Shown: one piece after another, positions 37,701 through 48,116 of the stretch
Numbering within the stretch: position 1 is the stretch's first letter
Layout: each line of letters starts with the position of its first letter
Assembly: GCA_963556495.2 (NCBI GenBank)
Contig: OY747713.1
Coordinates: 28,792,961 to 28,856,960 of the forward strand
Origin: Valencia hispanica
Taxonomy: Eukaryota; Chordata; Actinopteri; Cyprinodontiformes; Valenciidae
DNA: 64,000 nucleotides
Reading direction: 5' to 3'
The notes under the pieces: generated by a model
Database searches by the model: none
The model's input: only the letters and a program-made list of their open reading frames with translations
What the model was told of the DNA's origin: nothing
Program-made: the position numbers and the translations under genes

Positions 37701-40700
37701 ATCTCTGTTTGCGCTCATTTCTGTGGTCTCTTCTAAAGTACCGCTGTGGTATGTTGCCTACCCCTTCCATATTTCTGCAACTCTTTATAGTTTTAATGAC
37801 TGCCATCTGGATTAAGACTAGACATCCCCTTCTCCCAACTAAAGTCATTAAAAAGTGTGCTGCTGCTTTGTAAATACAGCCTGAAGATGTATATGTTTAT
37901 ATGAACTCTGTCTCCCTCTCCACCCGTGTAAACACACACGTACCTCAGATGCCGGGCTAAGAAGTTTGACTACCGACATTTACCTACCACCTCTGTGATC
38001 ATCGCTTTCTACAATGAGGCCTGGTCCACTCTGCTGAGGACAATTCACAGCGTCCTAGAAACCACACCTGCCATCCTGTTGAAGGAAATCATCCTAATTG
38101 ATGACTTCAGTGACCGAGGTATGGAACACGCAACAAATAATGTTTTTTTTTTCTAACTGAGATGATGGAGCACAAGATGTAACTCCCAAATAACTTCTGC
38201 TGTGTACAGCGTCTTCAAACGTGCTAAACGTTTTCACATTTTGTCGAATGAAAACTACAACCTTCAGCGTCTGTTAATGGATTTCCGTTGTGATAGGCCA
38301 ACACATAATACCTCATAATTGTGGAGTGGAAGGGAAATGACATTTATTGCAACAACAAAAAAGATCTGAAAAATGTCAAGTGTGTTTATATGCAACCCTC
38401 TTTAATCTTATATCCCTAAAATAAAATCTGGTGTAAACAGTCACCTCATGCAAGCATCTCAGATGTTTGTTAGAGAAAAAACAGCATCACAAAGGTCACA
38501 GATAACAGCAGACAGGTCAGAGATCATCTGTAAATTGAAATAGTATGGCACAATTGATAACCTACCGAGATCTTAGGCGTGTTTCCACTATTGAAACTTT
38601 AGGGTAATTTGACTGGACCTTTCCAGATATGCGTATGTCTCCTCTTAATCGGGCCGGGCCGACAGGGCTGTTTTCAGGGTCATTTCAGGAAACAACGGAC
38701 TACCTGTATGGGGTATGTACTCAGAATGGCCCAACTGAGTTGCTCAGCAGGAGCTGTGGTTAAATCACACTGAAGTGAGCAGACGTCGCCAAACAACCGG
38801 CTTTGTGAAAATAAGAAGAAATAAGAGAGTCGCTGGCGAAGCAGTTCATAACAACAGCAAACAGAAACGCAGCAACAAGCCCTGCTTCTTCCATGTCGAT
38901 CTCTTGTTATTTCTGCCGCTCTGGGCATATTTTTGCACTGATCAGTGACTCCATGCTGCTGAAACAGTGTGATATGCGGATGTCTTTAGCTGATTCCTTA
39001 AAGGGTCGATTGTGTTTGGAGACACGGCACCTGAGAGGAGCGGGCCGGCAGATTACCCTATCAGCAAAAGATCTGGTTAGATCTGGTTAAATTACCCTGA
39101 AGTTCCGATAGTGGAAACGTGCGGATTGCCTAAACCGACAGGCCGAGCAAGTGGAGCATTAATCAGAGAACCACCCAAGCCATGGTAACTCTGGAGGAGA
39201 TGCAAACACCCCCAGCTCAGGTGCAAAAAATCTGATGGCCGAACAATTGTTAGTCATGCCCTTTCCAAATCTGGCCTTTATGGAATAGTGGCAAGAAGAA
39301 AGCCATTGTTGCAGGAAAGCCATGTGGACGCTCTGGTCAGTTGAGACTAAAATGTATTATGTGTGGTGGAAACCATAACTCCACATTAACCTGAGTAGAC
39401 CATTCCTCTGGTGGTGGGGATGCTTTTGTTTAGCAGGAATGTGGATGCTGGTCAGAGTTGATGGGAAGATGAATGGCATAAAATGCGGGACAATCCTGAA
39501 GAAAGCCAGCATAGATTGCAATAGACTTGAGGCTAGGGTGGAGGTTTACCTTTTACCTACCTTCGTAGCTCTACAAAGTATTGACTCAGGGGTCATAAAG
39601 GTATATGATACTTTTGCAAAACTCTGTATATTCCTAAAGTAACTACATGACTATCTTCTGAGATAAGTCAACAAACATATTTTTTAATGAGAGTGAGCTG
39701 AAGAGTATGCCGCCACATACCATGGTGCATGTTTGAATTGAACAGCTTTAGCAAAGTTATTTATTTTGTTTTACTGCAGCTCTCTGCTGCAGCCTTGCTC
39801 CATTTCTTTGGTTTCATGCTTGCACAAATGTGTGGTTTTGTTTTGATGGCAGTCTCCTATTTCAAGTCAGTTCAATGACAACAAGATAGTATGAAATAGT
39901 TTAAACCTTCAGTGTGAGCATTCCTGACCTAGGGTGGAGTTTCTAAGATATATTGCTCTTCAGTCAAAGTGTACTCTCTGGCTTTTAGAGAGCTTTTAGC
40001 TTCCTCACACAGATTTCATCAGTGAATGGAATATCCTCTTTCAGCAGACATGCGTTAACTCTGGGAATGATCCGACTTCATGTCCGAAACTGGATATAGG
40101 AAGAGCAGGATGTCGGTCTTTCCGAATGGAATTAGTATTAGAACCCAGCTGGTCTAGTTTGACGGAGACATTACACCATAATGATGACTTCAGTGAGCGC
40201 TGAGCCACTATGACATCGTTTCCTCTCTTCTAACCACTGTTACCAAGCTGACTGCTAGACATGCCACTCCCGAACCAGAATATTTACTGCAGACAGAAAC
40301 GGACTCAAACATTAATTACTTTTTGTGCGCGCATGTTTTCATCTTAATTCTGTTTTACCCAGCCCAGATGGTCAAGAAAAATAAATATCCAAAGTAACTT
40401 TTTCATGTCTTTATTTTTTAAATCAGTATTGACCCACATGTCTCATTCCACGTGATAAATATGTAACAAGTAGAGTTGGTGGTATTTTCAAAAAATCTAG
40501 GATTAGTTCGTAGCTCTCAAATCTGTTGAGCTTTTTGACATGTACAAATTACTTTTTGGCTTATTCTGGATGAGGTAAAACGGCTCAGGGAAGCATGAGC
40601 GATGAAGGATGCAGTTTTCTGTTTTGAAGGTTGACATCTTACCCACTTGTTCATAATTAAAGCACTTTTTTAAAACTAAAGCAAACTCTTCCTTGTTATA

Positions 40701-43700
40701 TTAAATTAGTGTCGATTTATTAATTTTTCAGACTTTTTAAAGGTATTATAAAGAGTTTAAGCTCTTAAGATATTTTCTGTAAAGTATTTTCTTTGTTGTG
40801 TCGCTTATCATATTTATTAAAGTTATTAGCACGTCAAAAGCCCCTAAACTCAAAGAAATTGAATAGTTTATTACTTGCAAATGGTAATCAGCAGGAAAGA
40901 GAACCATTTTTTTTGTTAAAGGATAGTGAACAAAGCAGGCAGAAAATGGGTATTTATGCCAGTAAAGAATCATTTCAGAAGAGCTTTATTTAAACAATTT
41001 GTAGGTTTGTGTATTTTGAGACAAAAAACATTTTTGAAACAGTTCAGATATAAATACTTGCCTGTAAAAGAGCAAACATATCACTAGAAGGGCAGGGAAA
41101 CTATTGCTCAAGACCAGTTTTACCTACTACAAGAAAGTCTGTCTCTTCAGAAACAAAATCTATGAAATAACAGGAGGTTTAGGAGTTTTTTATGGTACTT
41201 AATGCTTTTTGAAGTGTCTAGATTTGTAACATTCCTTAATGTAATGAGCCAGAATAGTTACTCATCTTAAGATATTTGTTGTATTTGAAGACAGCGTTTA
41301 GATTTCTGTGTATGAATTGTTACATCCAAAAAGTAGCATAAAAAGAAATGACAATAAAACTAGGCGTTTTGTTTGCAACAGGCTACCTGAAATCGCAGCT
41401 TGCTGAATACATCAGTAATCTGCAACGTGTGCGGCTCATTCGCACTAACAAAAGGGAAGGGCTGGTACGCGCACGTCTCATTGGCGCCACCTATGCTACG
41501 GGGGATGTTCTGACATTTCTCGACTGCCACTGTGAGTGTGTACCCGGCTGGATCGAGCCTCTGCTGGAAAGGTAACCAATTAAGTTCATTTGGATCTTTC
41601 TGAGGAGTTTAAAGACATATAAAAAAAAATTCTACCACTAAAACTGCATCTAACCTTTTTTTGTCATGCATTTTTGTGTTTAGGATTGCTGAGAATGCGA
41701 GCACCATAGTGTGCCCTGTGATCGACACCATTGACTGGAACACCTTTGAGTTTTACATGCAGACAGACGAGCCAATGATTGGAGGCTTTGACTGGAGACT
41801 CACCTTTCAGTGGCACTCTGTTCCTGAAGCGGAACGTCAGAAGCGCAAGTCTCGTATTGAGCCCATCAGGTAAGAGCAAGGGGCTTTTCAAGGGCCAATA
41901 CTTGCATAAACAATTATTTCACCACATTACCATATAAAAACGCAGATATCTGATTTTTAAAACTTCAAGGAAGCACGCAGTACTAATCTTTTAGTATTAT
42001 ACACAATAAATATTCATTTAGCCTGAAGTTTGTTGTATGGCTTTCCTTTTTCTCCCGACAGGTCTCCAACTATGGCAGGTGGATTATTTGCTGTGAGCAA
42101 AGCCTTTTTTGAATACCTTGGAACATATGACATGGGCATGGAGGTATGGGGAGGAGAAAACCTGGAACTTTCTTTCAGGGTGAGCCACGTTTGCCAGATC
42201 ACAGTGTTAATAATCGCTGTCATTTAAGAAAACAAGACTTGGGAATCTAAATTTACTGGCATCTCAGTAGCATAAGGAAGATATCTTTAATGAATACAGC
42301 TGAAACCAGAGATTAAATTATGTGAAATCTCACAACCTTTTTTACCTTCGTTCTTGACATTAATTCAGACTAAACTTTTCCTGTTTACAGTCAGTTAGGA
42401 TTACCTAACTTGTTTCTATTTCCTACATATCAGATTAATGAAAGTGGGTTTTATTACTTTCTTCAAATGTAGAATGTACCATGGCTTTAAACAATTTGGG
42501 AAATCTTGACAAAACCATTCAAGATATCAGCCAAAGGTTTATGGTTGAGCACAAATGGGTCTTCCAAACTGAAAACAATCCTAGCCATACACCCAGTTTA
42601 GCTACTAAGTGGTGTAAAGACAACATTTTTAATGTTTTGAAATGGCAATCACGAAGCCCTGACCTTTTTCCCATAGAAAATTGTGGGCTGAGCTGAAAAG
42701 TTTTGTGCAACCAAGGTCTGCCTGCAAACTTAACTCAAATTACACCTATTCTGGATGGAGGAATGGGCCAATACTCTAACAAACTGTGATAAACAGTTAA
42801 TAATATTCTACCAAATACTAATGAAATTAATGTAAACCTCTGAATAGGAAGAAAGTAAAAAATAAATATAACTGATAATTTTCTTCTTTGCATTTTTGTA
42901 ATCTTAACTGACCTAAAACTGGAAAAGCTTATTCTGATTTAATCTCAGATAGTGAGAAGGAATTGGTTGTGTCTCTTTTTTAAACAGTGCATATAAATCC
43001 CTGGTTTCAGCTTTAAGTTTGTGATTCATCAGTATGTGCACTCCCTGCTGCGTCGGTGTTATAAAGATTCATATTAGTTTCAGATCCCAGTGAGGTCCGG
43101 CCTTTGAAAGTGATGACCTTATATTTTCGCTTTTCTTAGAAAAGGCATGAGTCAGCCAGAAAAGTAAAGATTTCAGACTGTTTGTGAAATTGTGGATGTA
43201 TCCTTTCTCACTGTGAAGATGAATGGCTAAGGTGATATATATGTGAAGAAGAAATGGCCACCTTCTGGGACTTGTAGCTCTGCATATTTGATGTTTTTTG
43301 AATTGGTTTTGGCTCTGTTCTGGAGCGTTAAAAACACCACAGTACAGTGAAAAGCTTGCTTAAATGACTGTGTTTTGTCCATTTTGTTATGAGCAAATAA
43401 CAACGAGGCTATGGTGGAGTTCTTTATCCTTTTCATTTTAAGTCATTTTTTATATTTCTGTGATGGACATTTAAGTAGCATGCATCAGTGCTGTTGCTAG
43501 AATACCCCAAGGTGGAGTGGATCTAGAGCATTTTAATGCATTTGTTCAGAAGACTTTAAGACCATAAGATCAAGAAAATTATACAACATGTCATTATGTT
43601 CCAATGCAAATTAGGCATTGTTTGTATCTTCAAATTGTGATGTTATTTAGCTGTAAAGCAGCTGATTTAGCTTCTGAATTACTGAAAGACCTGGAGAAAT

Positions 43701-46700
43701 TTCTGATTTCAATGAAAAATTTAATCAACAATATTAATAATTTTAAAAATACTAATATTAAGGTAGTAAATGGTTATAAATAAAAAATAAAAACACAAAT
43801 ATAATAATTCAATCATTAAATAAAGTATAACAATATTAAGATGAACAGAGAGCTGTTTTTGACTGTATTGTATTATTTCTGACACCCACAGGTGTGGCAG
43901 TGTGGAGGCAGTCTGGAGATCCATCCCTGTTCCCACGTTGGCCATGTGTTCCCTAAAAAGGCCCCGTACGCACGGCCCAACTTCCTCCAGAATACTGTAC
44001 GAGCCGCAGAGGTTTGGATGGGCTCCTATAAACAGCACTTCTACAACAGGAACCCTCCAGCCAGAAAGGTCGCGAACTCAAATTGTAAACATTTGTAAAC
44101 ATATTTCCATATCATATATCACCTTAACTGTTGTTTGTTTAGCTGTTACCAAATAAAAGGCTCAAAGTGATCCTCAGGTCCACTTTCCAGCAGCATGTTA
44201 ATACTCCACAGAGAGTGGCTTACACTTGACGTCAGATTTTGATGTTTAATTTGATATAATTCACCGGTCAGCATGTGATCTCACCCCGTCTACCTCACTG
44301 GGTCAGGCCTGTGTATCTGCATGGGCGTGCACAGGTGTGTGTGCGGTGGCTCTCAGGTCTCAGTGTTGGGCAACATGAAAAATTCATGAATCTCAGTTAC
44401 ACCTTTCTGAAAAAAACATACATTATTAATGTTGGGGATCTTTGATCAAACAATAAATTACCTGGTCAGCGGGAGATTGAACACAGCACTGCTAGACTTG
44501 ATCTCCTGCTGTTAATAAATGGAGCTCGAAACAAGCCATTGGTTCTGATTGGTGTGGTAATAATGGCTATATAACTTTCTTTAGGTACAATTCTTCCAAC
44601 AGTCAGACAACAACTTTCCAGTATGTTCCAAATGTATTTTGTAATGTACTTTGAGTGTTCTGGTTTTTAAATATTTAAGAGTTCTACAAAAGTTAAAAAT
44701 AACTTTCACAATTACCGGAAACCTGTGGTAAAGATGTGTGTCGCAAAATATCTGAAGGCTATTGACCACAAATTAATAGAACTTAAAAATTACATTACTT
44801 AATTTCAGTTCATAGGAATTATGAGTGGGATCTCTAATCGTGGCTCTGTTGATTTAGTTTTTTTTTTTAACACTGAACAAATGTAGAATAGAGCTTATTA
44901 AATATTGGGTTTTTCTAATTGCCACAGTATGCTGTTGAATTAACAGATGAACACATTTTAATCGTTTTTTTTTTTGTTTTTTTTACACATCTTTACTAGG
45001 AGTGCCAATAACTGTGGATGGTGCTTTAACATAAATCCATTATTTTCTTCCAACAAATGTTGCTTTTAGTCTTGTCTTGAAATGTTAGATAATGTAGCTG
45101 AACCAGCCGAGTGACTCTAAAACACATTGGTTTCCCATTCCACACTTAGATAAATATTGGGGTGTGTGAGGGTTCTAATTACTTTAGGTGGAGTTTGCCC
45201 TGAGTATCTCAAACAATTACGGTTGTAGAGTCCCCCGGTTCTGCCATCATATCCAGGATGTTAATATTTGCTTTCTTGATCTCACATTGTTTCTTTTTCT
45301 TTTCAATGATAAACATTAGTAAAGGCAAGGGAAGGCTGATTTATTTGTTTAGCACATTTGCAGCAACAAGACAATTCAAAGTGCTTCATTTGATCATGAA
45401 AAGGTGAGCCCTCAAAAGTGGACACACCACTGTAAAACTTTAAGGTTTTTGAGTGTTAAAAATGCAACTGCATAAATTAGTTCCAAACTATTTTCACTTC
45501 TAATATGACTTATATTTAGCATAATTGTGCTCAGCCTTGAAATTAATATTCACTTATGCACCTTTTAATTCAATTTCAGCATCCAGTCTTCTTTGAGGAT
45601 CAGCATGCCACCTTTTCAGATCAACACTCATATGTTCAGTCAGATTTAGTTCTTGACTCTAGCTTGACCTATCAAAAACCTTTAATTTTCCTCTCATGAA
45701 CCCATGCTTTTGTTTAATTAGATATATGATGCTGAGTAAGGAAATACCTCTTGATCTTGGATTTTCTAGTGGATTAATGAATATTTTTGGTCAAAACCTT
45801 CTGCTATTTGGAACAAATTGTATTTTGTAAGTCCCACCAGAATAAAATAAACAAGTTAAACGCTTACACCCACCAAATAACATCAACTCTGTATTGGTAT
45901 TTTAAGGTGGTTTTGTTTTTCCTATCTTCACACCTGATCCACCTACTTCACAGGAGAACTATGGGGATATCTCACAGAGGGTGGAGCTGAGGGACAAGTT
46001 GAAATGCAAAAGTTTTGAATGGTATCTGAAGAACATCTATCCGGACCTACACGTTCCTGAGGACAGAGAAGGCTGGCATGGGGCTGTAAGTCTCTGCTAA
46101 TCATATGTTTTATCCCATATTGTGTTTTCTACCATGTTTGTGCAGCAACTTTGTTTCATTTCATTTCATAATTTGCAGATTTATACAAGATATAGTTGTA
46201 CACAGATAAAAAAACTGTTTTTGAAGCTAGGTGTTAGGATATGTGTATCGTGAATAGAAAAAAAACAAGCAAACAGTAGGTAGAAACTCGATTTTGCTCT
46301 GTGTTTGGCCTCTGTATAACCTGCCTGTAGAGAGTCAATCACAGCAGTCAATCCTCAGTGTCACCTCTTTATTGTTACAGAAAATTGTTTTTTTCTATTC
46401 AGGTCCGCAGCTCGGGGTTACAATCAGAGTGCCTTGATTACAATGCTCCAGATCACAATCCCACTGGAGCCCAGCTTTCTCTGTTTGGCTGCCACGGCCA
46501 AGGAGGCAACCAGGTAATGATTAGTTTAACCCTTTTTCTCCACCCTCTTTTGCCCGTTGCACAGTGGAACATCAGTGTTTTCTTCCCAACCCCCCACCCC
46601 ACCCCAAGTCAACTGTGCTGTCAAATCAAAGTGGTGTTTAATTCGTTTGCTGCCAACTCCAGGCCACGGATGGCTTTGTGAGCAGCAGATTATTTGTCTG

Positions 46701-48116
46701 TCATGTATATTTAATGTTGGAACCAGACAGAATCCCCAAGTTTTATCTTCCACCTGCTTGAAATCTTGGATTCTGAAGCACCACATTAGCTGTCCTCAGT
46801 CATAAATAGACACTATGTGGTACTGAAAATCTATGTCTGAACAGCTCCCCTGTGAAATAAAAACCTGAGAGCCCTCCGCCACCTACCTCCCTGTTCTCCC
46901 ATGCCCGGCCCACATAAGAACCACGTTCCATTTAAAAGATACATGAGCCTCACAGGCAGAGTAAGTCGTACTGCCTGGATAAACAAGTCAGAAGCCAGAA
47001 ACGGTGAGCCACAAGTGAGCCTTTTAATTGGAAATGAGTGTCGCAGGCCTCAATGCACCTAAAAGATGGATGAGATGTGAAGAAGAGGATGGGGAAGTAT
47101 GAAGATTGATTACCTGACCCTCTGTTTAAAGGGTAGCCCAGGGAGCGTGGCGTCTTTTGTTCCGCTAGGTCAGTTTGTTGAAATGACACCCGAGGGGAAG
47201 AGTTGGGGTTTGTCTTCATGTCCATTTGATTGAGAGGGCCAGGCCCTTCTCACCGCTGATGAGCTCACTTGTCACAAACAAACAGACACACCATACGGCA
47301 CTGAAATAAACACCAAGTGCTTGCATTTTCCTTTTTCAAAGCTTATCCAGAGAGATGTAGTACAATCATTATTATTTCAGATATTAGCTTATGTATGTCT
47401 GTAACAACTTTGTACATTTAGAGACTGAAACGTTTGACTTTTTAATTGCAAAACAGCTCAAGATCAGTCAGACTTTTAACATCAGTGTTTGAACATCAAT
47501 TTTCAAGTCTTTTCTCCAATTCTCAGCTGGATTTGGGTCGGGAATTTGATTGGGCCATTCTAACCCTCCAGGCTTGGCCTATATTTAACTCTATTCGTCC
47601 CGTCCCTGCTGAAGAAAATCATCCCCACAGCATGATGCTGCCGCCACCATGTTTTTCCGTGTCTACTGGTTGTTTAAAAGCTCAAGGGATATTAATATAT
47701 TAGCCACTGCACCTCTTTTTTTCAGTACTTTGAATACACTTCCCAGAAGGAGATCCGTTTTAACTCGGTGACGGAGCTGTGTGCCGAAGTCCTTGAAGGA
47801 CAAACCTCCATCGGAATGAGGCACTGTCCTCGGGATGGGGAAGCGAAGCCTCCCAGTGTCATATGGGAGTTTAAACAGGTGAGGGATTTATTTTTTGGCA
47901 GAGAAGTGCTCTCTCTCCAACAACTTTTTGCAAATATATTTATGCTTTTTATCTTATCTGAATCACCACCACCCCACCCTTCAGGATGGGACCATCTACC
48001 ATCCTCATTCGGACATGTGTGTGACAGCGTACCGCACGACAGAGGGACGCACAGACGCACAGATGAGGCGGTGCAACCCAGCCGACAGGAACCAGCTGTG
48101 GAAGTTTGAGTGGTAG
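34333..48116 (+). CDS. galnt4: Polypeptide GalNAc-transferase, GALNT4-like (whole gene)
   Basis: The spliced coding sequence joins 34333-34718, 37949-38118, 41382-41571, 41684-41869, 42062-42179, 43892-44068, 45954-46085, 46403-46513, 47726-47878 and 47985-48116. The total is 1755 nt, 584 residues. The enzyme transfers GalNAc from UDP-GalNAc to Ser/Thr, starting mucin-type O-glycans in the Golgi. Visible parts: type II membrane anchor about 9-29, stem to about 100, GT-A domain with metal ligands D233, H235 and probably H368 (DCH, VGH), WGGEN at 340-344, and a ricin-type lectin domain about 454-584. The lectin domain has Cys pairs 463/483, 509/524, 553/571 and QLW at 578-580. Length and sequence fit recalled human GALNT4 (578 residues) better than GALNT12. 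The lectin Asp matching GALNT4 D459 is D465. All introns are GT-AG. The start at 34333 has a purine at -3 and an in-frame stop upstream. Confidence 0.95.
34719..37948 (+). other. galnt4: Intron 1 (3.2 kb)
   Basis: Holds a 21-base G run at 35518-35538 and short unassigned minus frames near 35.6-36.1 kb. A scrap matching the RTE-like LINE of 4.2-5.0 kb (TCATCCGGGAGGGGCTCCGA) sits near 36729. Phase 2 intron, acceptor TACCTCAG. Confidence 0.85.
35518..35538 (+). repeat. Poly(G) run, 21 bases
   Basis: An uninterrupted G homopolymer on the coding strand of intron 1, able in principle to form G-quadruplex structure. Its length in the assembly may be unreliable. Confidence 0.9.
37949..38118 (+). CDS. 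galnt4: galnt4-like coding exon 2
   Basis: Completes codon 129 and encodes C130 to R185 plus one base. It holds the start of the GT-A fold: [20 protein letters not shown] at 140-159 (UDP-binding strand and helix), then [12 protein letters not shown] at 174-185. The donor is GTATGG at 38119. Confidence 0.96.
38220..39640 (+). mobile_element. Tc1/mariner relic, interrupted by a nested element
   Basis: The left part to about 38560 includes the terminal repeat and the block AGTATGGCACAATTGATAAC. The right part resumes at about 39130 with CGACAGGCCGAGCAAG and continues through GGCCTTTATGGAATAGTGGC and GTCAGAGTTGATGGGAAGAT. It ends at ATACTTTTGCAAAACTCTGTA. The transposase C-terminal half is deleted. 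The split is located within the DNA encoding the first domain linker. Confidence 0.8.
38565..39125. mobile_element. Nested TIR DNA transposon, non-autonomous
   Basis: Its ends are inverted: GCGTGTTTCCACTATTGAAA at about 38578-38597, and GATAGTGGAAACGTGC ending near 39123. The inverted match extends into an AGGGTAATTT block. The inner right half matches 11755-11990. No transposase is visible. The exact ends and duplication are unclear. Confidence 0.65.
41382..41571 (+). CDS. galnt4: galnt4-like coding exon 3
   Basis: Encodes residues 186-248 plus two bases. It carries [19 protein letters not shown] at 203-221 and [13 protein letters not shown] at 226-238 with the DXH metal-binding triad D233-C-H235. 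The donor is GTAACC. Confidence 0.97.
41684..41869 (+). CDS. galnt4: galnt4-like coding exon 4
   Basis: Encodes residues 249-310 plus two bases, including [17 protein letters not shown] and [16 protein letters not shown]253-A-S is an N-glycosylation sequon that I do not recall in mammalian GALNT4. Flanking introns 3 and 4 are short (112 and 192 bp). The donor is GTAAGA. Confidence 0.97.
42062..42179 (+). CDS. galnt4: galnt4-like coding exon 5
   Basis: Encodes residues 311-350: [20 protein letters not shown] and [20 protein letters not shown], the Gal/GalNAc-transferase motif lining the acceptor and donor site. The donor is GTGAGC. Phase 0. Confidence 0.97.
42180..43891 (+). other. galnt4: Intron 5 (1.7 kb)
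   Basis: Carries a Tc1 relic at about 42470-42860. The rest is AT-rich without recognisable elements. Confidence 0.85.
42470..42860 (+). mobile_element. Tc1/mariner relic (transposase C-terminal part)
   Basis: The frame from 42481 reads [20 protein letters not shown] and then [18 protein letters not shown]. This matches the second and third catalytic blocks of a Tc1 transposase with the second Asp changed to Asn. It stops at 42695. Confidence 0.8.
43892..44068 (+). CDS. galnt4: galnt4-like coding exon 6
   Basis: Encodes residues 351-409: [20 protein letters not shown] (with the probable third metal ligand H368) and [20 protein letters not shown]. It ends NRNPPARK. The donor is GTCGCG, very weak. 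Retaining the intron would add nine residues and a stop at 44096-44098. Confidence 0.96.
44069..45953 (+). other. galnt4: Intron 6 (1.9 kb)
   Basis: Contains interspersed repeat copy 2 at about 45325-45400 and a faint possible Tc1 relic at 45580-45790. The donor is unusually weak; the acceptor TTCACAG is ordinary. Confidence 0.8.
45325..45400. repeat. Interspersed repeat, copy 2
   Basis: AAGGCAAGGGAAGGCTGATT followed by TATTTGTTTAGCACATTTGC aligns with 5395-5470. Confidence 0.6.
45954..46085 (+). CDS. galnt4: galnt4-like coding exon 7
   Basis: Encodes residues 410-453: [40 protein letters not shown] and WHGA, the end of the catalytic domain and the linker to the lectin domain. The donor is GTAAGT. 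Confidence 0.97.
46403..46513 (+). CDS. galnt4: galnt4-like coding exon 8
   Basis: Encodes residues 454-490, the lectin alpha repeat: SECLDYN with D465 and [14 protein letters not shown]463 and C483 are the expected disulfide pair. The donor is GTAATG. Confidence 0.97.
46514..47725 (+). other. galnt4: Intron 8 (1.2 kb)
   Basis: Carries a Tc1 relic that runs up to the splice acceptor of exon 9. 46540-47380 is unassigned. Confidence 0.85.
47390..47700 (-). mobile_element. Tc1/mariner relic at the exon 9 acceptor
   Basis: Decayed Tc1 landmarks in minus orientation: AGCTGGATTTGGGTCGG, GATTGGGCCATTCTAAC, then CACAGCATGATGCTGCCGCC. The ending TTAATATATTAGCCACTGCA near 47691-47710 is a degraded terminal repeat. 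The exon 9 polypyrimidine tract starts about one base later. Confidence 0.75.
47726..47878 (+). CDS. galnt4: galnt4-like coding exon 9
   Basis: Encodes residues 491-541, the lectin beta repeat: [20 protein letters not shown] through MRHCPRDG and [10 protein letters not shown], with C509 and C524. The donor is GTGAGG; intron 9 is 106 bp. Confidence 0.97.
47985..48116 (+). CDS. galnt4: galnt4-like coding exon 10 and stop
   Basis: Encodes residues 542-584 and the TAG stop. Lectin gamma repeat: [20 protein letters not shown] and [14 protein letters not shown], with C553, C571 and the QxW signature QLW. Confidence 0.97.
   Translation, partial: DGTIYHPHSDMCVTAYRTTEGRTDAQMRRCNPADRNQLWKFEW

Larger units (their letters stand above)
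38119..41381 (+). other. galnt4: Intron 2 (3.3 kb)
   Basis: Contains a Tc1 relic split by another DNA transposon (listed separately). The remainder, 39645-41381, has no recognisable element. Phase 1 intron. Confidence 0.85.

Noticed and set aside
45580..45790. Possible further Tc1 relic in intron 6
   Set aside because: Word order vaguely resembles a Tc1 transposase (TCTTGACT...GACC) but is too decayed to support.
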